DNA from: Alphaproteobacteria bacterium
GTDB taxonomy: Bacteria; Pseudomonadota; Alphaproteobacteria; TMED109
DNA: 64,000 nt
Assembly: GCA_022825705.1 (NCBI GenBank)
Contig: JAJDWH010000036.1
Span: forward strand, 62,001-126,000
Reading direction: 5' to 3'
Every line of letters starts with the position of its first letter. Positions within the stretch are counted from its first letter, which is position 1. Positions 58,978 through 64,000 of the stretch are shown here, piece after piece. Made by a program: the position numbers and the translations under genes. The notes under the pieces are model-generated. The model was not told the DNA's origin. It made no database searches and saw only the letters and a program-made list of their open reading frames with translations.

Positions 58978-59931
58978 TTATCCGTACCGCGCGCCAAGCT
59001 CCGTGATGGCGGCGGTCAGCGCATTCCGGATCGGCGGCTCCGTTCCGGCGTGTCCGGTACCCGGCACGACCGTGAGCTCCGAATCAGGCCACGCCCGCGC
59101 GATGGCGGCGGCGGCAGCAGGCGGACACAGGAGGTCGTACCGTCCCTGCACGATTCGCCCGGGAATCCCCCGAAGCCGGTCGGCGTTCCGCACGAGCTGA
59201 TCGGGCTCCAGAAAGAAATCGTTCTTTATGTAGTGCCATTCCACATACGGCGTATTTGGCCCTTTTCCGTCGTCGGAGCCGGGTCCCCGGTCGAGCCGGG
59301 CCGGCAGCTTTGGCTCCGGCGGCGTAATCGTCGAGAGGGTCCCCTCGTACACCGCCCAGGCGTCGGCAGCGGGCAGATGGATTCTTGGGTCTGGATCTTC
59401 AAGCCGGCGCCCGTAGGCGCGGATCGGGTCCTCCCTTTCGGGCTCGGGCAGCAGGTCCCGAAACGCCACCCACAACTCAGGCCGGAAGATCTCAGCCGCA
59501 CCGCGAAACGCCCATTCGCACTCCCTGCGAGTTCCCAAGAAGACGGCCCTGAGGACAATCCCGAGAGCTCGCTCTGGAAAAGCCTGCGCGTAGGCGAGCG
59601 CCAGGGTGCTTCCCCAGGACCCCCCGACCACCAGCCATCGGTCAATGCCCAAATGTCTGCGGACCCGCTCCAGGTCGGCCACCAGATGTGCAGTGGTATT
59701 GGCAGAGAGTCCTCGTTTCGGACGTGACCGGCCCGCACCACGCTGATCGAACAGCACGATCCGGAAACGGGCAGCGTCGAACAGTCGCGCGTGGGCCGGC
59801 TGGCATCCGCTGCCCGGCCCCCCGTGCAAGTACACGGCCGGGATTCCGCTTTCACTCCCGTACGTCCGCACGTGCAGCACGTGCCCCTCGCCCACAGCGA
59901 GATCCGCCTGATGGCTGTGATCGGTGTCCAC
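58978..59931 (-). CDS. pip: Proline iminopeptidase
   Basis: A 317-residue S33-family aminopeptidase that removes N-terminal proline. The oxyanion motif is YLHGGPGSG, the nucleophile is in VVGGSWGSTLALAYA, and FDQRGAGRSRP is a hallmark of this group. The Asp-His pair lies in GRYDLLCP and GTGHAG. The length is normal. It is divergent from rpmE across 131 bases. It may complement the peptide importer by trimming imported peptides, but this is inference. Confidence 0.93.
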   Translation of the reverse strand: MDTDHSHQADLAVGEGHVLHVRTYGSESGIPAVYLHGGPGSGCQPAHARLFDAARFRIVLFDQRGAGRSRPKRGLSANTTAHLVADLERVRRHLGIDRWLVVGGSWGSTLALAYAQAFPERALGIVLRAVFLGTRRECEWAFRGAAEIFRPELWVAFRDLLPEPEREDPIRAYGRRLEDPDPRIHLPAADAWAVYEGTLSTITPPEPKLPARLDRGPGSDDGKGPNTPYVEWHYIKNDFFLEPDQLVRNADRLRGIPGRIVQGRYDLLCPPAAAAAIARAWPDSELTVVPGTGHAGTEPPIRNALTAAITELGARYG

Positions 59932-59993
59932 TACCGCACCCTACGCGAAAAAACCGGATCTGTGCGGACTCGACGCCCTCGACGGCGCACGGG

Positions 59994-60022
59994 TTGTCCA
60001 GCTGTTGCTGATCCGGTATTTA
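59994..60022 (+). promoter_or_regulatory. Candidate promoter of rpmE
   Basis: TTGTCC at 59994-59999, a 17-base spacer and TATTTA at 60017-60022. The start near 60029 gives a leader of about 34 bases to the rpmE ATG. The match is moderate. Confidence 0.36.
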
Positions 60023-60062
60023 GGCTTGAGTTCTCCCGCCCGCAGTTACGATGGTCGAGGCC

Positions 60063-60284
60063 ATGAAGAAGGACATTCACCCCGATTATCACGAGATCAC
60101 CGTGGTCATGACCGACGGGACCGAGTTCGCGACACGTTCGACGTGGGGCAAACCCGGGGACACCCTCAAGCTCGACGTGGACCCGCTCACCCATCCCGCC
60201 TGGACCGGCGGCCCGGTGCAGTTGCGCGAATCCGGCGGCCAAGTGGCGCGATTCAATCGGCGGTTTGCCGGGCTGAAGCTGTAG
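60063..60284 (+). CDS. rpmE: 50S ribosomal protein L31
   Basis: A 73-residue ribosomal protein forming a bridge between subunits. It begins [20 protein letters not shown] and has the conserved RSTWGKPGD and HPAWTGG. It has no cysteine at all, so it is the zinc-independent form usual in alphaproteobacteria. The ATG at 60063 is preferred over one at 60051 by family alignment. Its last 32 bases overlap the end of the convergent thioesterase gene. Confidence 0.95.
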   Translation: MKKDIHPDYHEITVVMTDGTEFATRSTWGKPGDTLKLDVDPLTHPAWTGGPVQLRESGGQVARFNRRFAGLKL

Positions 60285-60765
60285 CCCCCGCGCTCGGTTC
60301 TTTCCCCGCTCCGTCCGCGCCGGTCATCAGGCGCTGGACGGCGGCGAGAATCCCGGCCGGAACCGCCACCGTCTGCTCCTGGCGTTCCCGGGCCACGAAC
60401 ACGTGGACGAAATAACCGATTGCAGCGGGGTCGGGGTCGCCGCGTCGGAACAAGCCGATATCGAAAATGAGGCTCTTCCGCCCGACATGTGCCGCGCGGA
60501 CCCCGGCATCGACGGGATCGGGATAGCGAAGCTGCTTGAAGTACCGGCACCGCGTTTCCGGCGTGATGCCGATCGCCTCCGATGTGGCAGCGTCCCACCC
60601 GGCATCCTCCGCGTAGAACCGGTTCACGACCGTGTCAAACAGCTGATAGTGCACCACATTGTTCATGTGGCCGTAGATGTCATTGTCCCCCCAGCGGGTC
60701 TGAAGCTCCCGCCAGTACGGATAGTGCGCACGCAGCGCCCGCGGCTCCGGGGTGGCCGTATTCAT
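60253..60765 (-). CDS. Hotdog-fold acyl-CoA thioesterase
   Basis: A 170-residue thioesterase of the 4-hydroxybenzoyl-CoA thioesterase group. The active-site region is [23 protein letters not shown], with Asp as catalytic base candidate. The chain length and the Arg-rich ARERQEQ stretch are typical. The substrate acyl group is unknown. The ATG at 60765 lies in a 4-base ATGA overlap with the upstream hydrolase, so it belongs to a three-gene unit with O-acetylhomoserine sulfhydrylase. The C-terminal tail ([12 protein letters not shown]) is low-complexity. Confidence 0.89.
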   Translation of the reverse strand: MNTATPEPRALRAHYPYWRELQTRWGDNDIYGHMNNVVHYQLFDTVVNRFYAEDAGWDAATSEAIGITPETRCRYFKQLRYPDPVDAGVRAAHVGRKSLIFDIGLFRRGDPDPAAIGYFVHVFVARERQEQTVAVPAGILAAVQRLMTGADGAGKEPSAGATASARQTAD

Positions 60766-61562
60766 CGCTGAGCTTCGAAAGCCGTCCGGACTGCCTGGAG
60801 CGTCTGCTCGGGCGCCTCGGTCATCATCATGTGCCCGCACTCCGGAATTTCCTCGAACACGGCGCCGGGAATGGCGAGACTCAATTTCCGACCGGCCCGC
60901 GCCGGTGTCATGCGATCATCGGCGCCGCTGATCACCCGCGTCGGCATCGTGACAGCTGCGGCTGCAACCGGACCCTCTTCGTAGGCGTTGCAGAGGGCAA
61001 GCGCCGCATGCAGCGTGCCGGCCGGGGCACGCGCCAGCAGACGGAGCGCGCCGCCGGTCATCCACATCCCCGGATTGCGCCCGCCTCCCAGTCGCGCAGC
61101 GGCGGCGTGCCCCCATTCCGTCATCATCGCCGCCGCTGCGGACGGTCGCTCGGCGGCCGCCTCAAGGAGATTCGGGTGCACGGGCATGGCCGGCGCCGCC
61201 CCGAACAGGGCCAAGGCGCTAACTCGTTCCGGATGCCGGCGGGCGCTTTCAAGCGCCACCAGGGCGCCCATGCTGTGGCCGGCCACGCAGGCGACGCTGG
61301 CCCCGAGTTCCGACAACACGGCCATCGACCAGTCCGCGAGATCGGCGACCGTCGCCGCGGGCGGTCCGTCGCTTCGACCGTGGCCGGGAAAATCGGGCGC
61401 GCAGACCGCGTAGCCATGATGGGCCAACCACCGCGCCGGAAGACTCCACACACTGTGGTCCATCCCCGCGCCGTGCAGGAGGACAACCGCCGGCATATCA
61501 GGCTCGAACGGTCGGCCGCCGTCCGCAAGGTAGACTGCCCGTCCGGCTACCCGAATCTTCAT
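60762..61562 (-). CDS. Alpha/beta hydrolase (serine type)
   Basis: A 266-residue alpha/beta hydrolase. The oxyanion motif is LLHGAGMDHSVW, the nucleophile is Ser in AGHSMGALVALE, with Asp in SGADDRMTP and His in ECGHMMM. FPGHGRSDGPP is the usual loop. Substrates may be esters or C-C bonds; the family is broad. It overlaps both neighbours by four bases (ATGA), so it is tightly coupled to the sulfhydrylase and the thioesterase. Confidence 0.9.
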   Translation of the reverse strand: MKIRVAGRAVYLADGGRPFEPDMPAVVLLHGAGMDHSVWSLPARWLAHHGYAVCAPDFPGHGRSDGPPAATVADLADWSMAVLSELGASVACVAGHSMGALVALESARRHPERVSALALFGAAPAMPVHPNLLEAAAERPSAAAAMMTEWGHAAAARLGGGRNPGMWMTGGALRLLARAPAGTLHAALALCNAYEEGPVAAAAVTMPTRVISGADDRMTPARAGRKLSLAIPGAVFEEIPECGHMMMTEAPEQTLQAVRTAFEAQR

Positions 61563-62854
61563 GCGCGTGTCGCGGCGTCCAGCCCGCGCTTGAGATCGGC
61601 CCGCAGGTCGTCAATGTGCTCAAGGCCCACCGATAAACGGACAAGCCCTTCGTCCACGCCCGCCTCGCGCAGCCCAACCTCGTCGAGCTGCGCGTGCGTC
61701 GTGCTGGCCGGGTGAATCACCAGTGATTTCGCGTCGCCCACGTTCGCGAGGTGGGAGAACACGGACAGCTTGGCGATCAGTGCACGGCCCCCATCGCGTC
61801 CCCCAGGCGCGCCAAACGAAATGATGGCGCCGGAGCCACGGGGCAGCAGCCGCTCGGCCAGCGCATGGTCAGGGTGCGATTCGAGGCCCGGCCATGCGAC
61901 CCAGGGCACGTCCTCCCGGGCTTCCAGCATCTCGGCCACGGCACGGGCGTTCGCCACGTGGCGGTCCATGCGCGGCCCCAGGGTCTCGACTCCGAGCAAG
62001 ATGTAGAACGCGTGCTGGGGACTCATGCAGGCTCCGAAGTCGCGGAGCCCCTCGGCCCGGGCTCGGGCGGCAAATGCGGCCGGACCGAATTCGTCGGCAA
62101 AGCGGATGCCATGGTATCCGGCATAGGGCTCCGTCATCGTGGGATACCGCCCGCTCCCCTCCCAGTCGAAATTCCCGCCGTCGACTAGCGCGCCGCCGAT
62201 GGCCACGCCGTGGCCGCCGAGAAACTTTGTCGCCGAATGCATCACGATGTCAGCGCCATGTTCGATCGGGCGCAACAGGTGCGGGGTTGCAAACGTGTTG
62301 TCGACGAGGAGCGGGACCTCCGCTGCATGAGCGATGTCGGCGACCGCCTCCAGGTCCAGCACTTCGAGGCCCGGATTGCCAATCGTCTCGGCGAAGACCA
62401 GTCGAGTTTCCGGCCGGATGGCCTTGCGCATCGCGGCGTGATCCCGCGGATCGACGAAGGTGGTCGAGATCCCGAAGCGCGGAAGAGTCAGGTCCAGCAG
62501 GTTTCGGCTGCCGCCATACAGGGCACCGGAGGAGACGATGTGATCGCCGGCGGATAACAAGGTTGCGATTGCCAAGTGGAGCGCCGCCTGACCGCTCGCG
62601 GTACAGATGCCAGCAACACCCCCTTCGAGCGCTGCAAGGCGTTCTTCCAAGGCGGCAACCGTCGGGTTCGAAATGCGGCTGTAGATGTGGCCAGCACGTT
62701 CCAGGTTGAACAGCGACGCCGCGTGGTCAGCATCCTCGAAGACGTAGCTGGTGGTCTGGTAGACCGGCTGGGCGCGGGCTCCGTACTGCGGGTCCGGGCG
62801 CTGGCCCGCATGCACAGCAAGGGTGTCTAGGTGGTAGTCGCCAGTTCTGGACAT
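61559..62854 (-). CDS. O-acetylhomoserine sulfhydrylase (MetY-like)
   Basis: A 431-residue PLP enzyme of the Cys/Met metabolism family. It joins O-acetylhomoserine and sulfide to give homocysteine. The N-terminal [21 protein letters not shown] and [22 protein letters not shown] are family landmarks. The PLP lysine is in [13 protein letters not shown], and the C-terminal [16 protein letters not shown] is diagnostic for sulfhydrylases. Its length (about 430) favours MetY over MetB or MetC (about 380-400). It supplies the step after MetX at 27 kb. Its start is 51 bases after the DUF1192 gene. Confidence 0.92.
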   Translation of the reverse strand: MSRTGDYHLDTLAVHAGQRPDPQYGARAQPVYQTTSYVFEDADHAASLFNLERAGHIYSRISNPTVAALEERLAALEGGVAGICTASGQAALHLAIATLLSAGDHIVSSGALYGGSRNLLDLTLPRFGISTTFVDPRDHAAMRKAIRPETRLVFAETIGNPGLEVLDLEAVADIAHAAEVPLLVDNTFATPHLLRPIEHGADIVMHSATKFLGGHGVAIGGALVDGGNFDWEGSGRYPTMTEPYAGYHGIRFADEFGPAAFAARARAEGLRDFGACMSPQHAFYILLGVETLGPRMDRHVANARAVAEMLEAREDVPWVAWPGLESHPDHALAERLLPRGSGAIISFGAPGGRDGGRALIAKLSVFSHLANVGDAKSLVIHPASTTHAQLDEVGLREAGVDEGLVRLSVGLEHIDDLRADLKRGLDAATRA

Positions 62855-62905
62855 AGAGAACTCGGGTCAGCAGCGTGAACAGGGAATGCCTGGCCGGCTC
62901 AGCGG

Positions 62906-63094
62906 TCAGGACCGAAAAACCTGCTCGGCGGCGGCAGTGGCCCGCTGTTTCCGTTCCAGCTCCTGCTGCGTGCGCGAACGTTCCCGGTCGAGTTCGACCA
63001 GGTACTGCTTCAGTGCGTCAACCGAGAGCGGTTCCAGGTTCCGCGGGAAATTGGCCGCGGGCTTCGGGACCAGGATGTCGTCTTCCATCGCCAT
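62906..63094 (-). CDS. DUF1192 family small protein
   Basis: A 62-residue protein. The N-terminal DDILVPKPAANFPRNLEPLSVDALKQYL and the following coiled-coil (RERSRTQQELERKQRATAAAE) match the small alphaproteobacterial DUF1192 proteins, of unknown function. The ATG at 63094 or 63088 could be used. It is divergent from the quinone oxidoreductase and upstream of the sulfhydrylase on the same strand. Confidence 0.83.
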   Translation of the reverse strand: MAMEDDILVPKPAANFPRNLEPLSVDALKQYLVELDRERSRTQQELERKQRATAAAEQVFRS

Positions 63095-63197
63095 TGGGGC
63101 ACTTTACCCACAGGCGGCGGTAGCCGCCAGAATGCGGACAACAGTGGATACTGGTCTGGCATACTGCGCGCTTCATCAGCCATTTCGGACAACTTTG

Positions 63198-64000
63198 ATG
63201 GTCCTTCCCGCCCAGATGGATGCGATCGAGATCGCCGCGCCCGGCGGTCCGGACGTGCTGGTCCCGTGCCGGCGGCCGGTCCCCGAACCCGGCCATGACG
63301 AAGTCCTGATTCAGGTTCAGGCGGCTGGTGTCAACCGCCCGGATGTCATGCAGCGGCAGGGATTGTATCCGGCGCCACCCGGGGCGAGCGACCTGCCGGG
63401 GCTTGAAGTTGCCGGCGAGATCGTGAAGGCCGGGGCCGGTGTTGACCGTTTCTCGGCGGGCCAGTCGGTCGCTGCGCTCGTGGCAGGCGGCGGCTACGCG
63501 GAGTACTGCGTCGCACCGGATGCGCAGGTGCTGCCGGTACCAGAAGGTGTTTCCGTCGCGGACGCTGCCGGGTTGCCCGAGACGTTCAACACGGTCTGGG
63601 CCAATGTGTTCGAGCGCGGGAACTTGCAGGCCGGCGAAACGTTGCTGGTGCACGGCGGCGCCTCGGGCATCGGCACGACCGCCATCCAACTCGGGCGGGC
63701 GTTTGGGGCGCGGGTGTTCGCGACCGCCGGCAGCGACGATCGGGCGCGGGCCTGCGAGGGTCTCGGTGCGGAACGGGGGATCAATTACAAGACGGAGGAT
63801 TTCGTCGCGGCAATCCTCGGAAGCACCGGCGACGCGGGCGTCGACTTGATATTGGATATGGTGGGAGGCGCCTATTTCGCCCGGAACCTCGATGCGCTGA
63901 AAGTCGAGGGGAGACTGGCAATTATCGCCTTCCTCGGCGGTTTCAAGGTGGAAGCAAGCCTGCTTCCGCTCCTGCAGAAGCGGCTTACCGTCACCGCCTC
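63198..64000 (+). CDS. NAD(P)H-quinone oxidoreductase, PIG3-like (cut by the window end)
   Basis: A zinc-free medium-chain dehydrogenase/reductase of the quinone oxidoreductase group; 267 residues are visible and the C-terminus lies beyond the window. The N-terminal GroES-like domain has VQAAGVNRPDVMQRQGLYPAPPG and LPGLEVAGEIV. The NADPH motif is VHGGASGIGTTAIQLGRAFG. The stretch LPETFNTVWANVFERG is typical of the PIG3/TP53I3 subgroup, which reduces quinones by one electron. Two start codons are possible (63198, 63216). Confidence 0.92.
   Translation, partial: MVLPAQMDAIEIAAPGGPDVLVPCRRPVPEPGHDEVLIQVQAAGVNRPDVMQRQGLYPAPPGASDLPGLEVAGEIVKAGAGVDRFSAGQSVAALVAGGGYAEYCVAPDAQVLPVPEGVSVADAAGLPETFNTVWANVFERGNLQAGETLLVHGGASGIGTTAIQLGRAFGARVFATAGSDDRARACEGLGAERGINYKTEDFVAAILGSTGDAGVDLILDMVGGAYFARNLDALKVEGRLAIIAFLGGFKVEASLLPLLQKRLTVTA

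Overview
The window is a 64 kb piece of a GC-rich (roughly two-thirds G+C by eye), densely coded bacterial chromosome, most likely from an alphaproteobacterium near the Rhodospirillales. The placement rests on established lineage markers: the purC-purS-purQ-purL-bolA-grxD order, the lysC-ptsP...prfA-prmC-DUF4167-clpB neighbourhood, an NDUFAF5-type methyltransferase, the MetX/MetW pair, DUF1192, and a cysteine-free L31. I saw no tRNA, rRNA, CRISPR array, insertion sequence or prophage gene. Almost everything reads as core or metabolic genome rather than an accessory island.

Layout. 1-2.4 kb: a partial amidase, a small unknown protein and a PfkB-family sugar/nucleoside kinase. 2.5-8.1 kb: a sulfur-oxidation module, with a persulfide-dioxygenase-like metallo-hydrolase divergent from a SoeABC-type sulfite dehydrogenase. 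8.2-14.5 kb: a minus-strand dipeptide/oligopeptide ABC importer followed by a DUF1989 protein. 14.7-19.3 kb: purine synthesis genes purC, purS, purQ and purL, then bolA and monothiol glutaredoxin. 19.4-20.6 kb: an unidentified exported, probably outer-membrane protein. 21.0-26.6 kb: nicotinate phosphoribosyltransferase, nadE, cysS and trmJ, with rpsD behind its own promoter. 26.6-28.8 kb: metX and metW behind a candidate SAM-sensing leader RNA. 28.8-36.9 kb: mixed metabolism, including an aminotransferase, an SDR whose catalytic residues are replaced, an oxalate-CoA-ligase-like enzyme, a ketopantoate-reductase-like enzyme and a methyltransferase. 36.9-42.4 kb: mutT and argJ, then secA behind a hairpin-rich leader, then ubiG. 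42.5-54.9 kb: lysC, ptsP, a small RodZ-like protein, ispG, hisS, prfA, prmC, DUF4167 and clpB. 55-57.7 kb: a 913-residue M23 peptidase with five regularly spaced modules. 58-63 kb: alpha/beta hydrolases, proline iminopeptidase, L31, a thioesterase and O-acetylhomoserine sulfhydrylase. The window ends inside a quinone oxidoreductase.

How the genes fit together. Sulfur metabolism links three separate loci. Persulfide would be oxidised to sulfite and then to sulfate (PDO plus SoeABC), while sulfide would be built into homocysteine by MetX plus O-acetylhomoserine sulfhydrylase. NAPRT and NadE form an NAD salvage pair. Genes within operons are tightly packed, and many are joined by 4-base ATGA or GTGA overlaps, so GTG is a common internal start. 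The strongest candidates for something undescribed are non-coding: the hairpin chain before secA, the S-box-like element before metX, and the rpsD leader in which a hairpin separates the Shine-Dalgarno from the start codon. Among proteins, the best candidates are the catalytically degenerate SDR and the five-module M23 peptidase. All of these are read by eye and none has been tested by search or folding.
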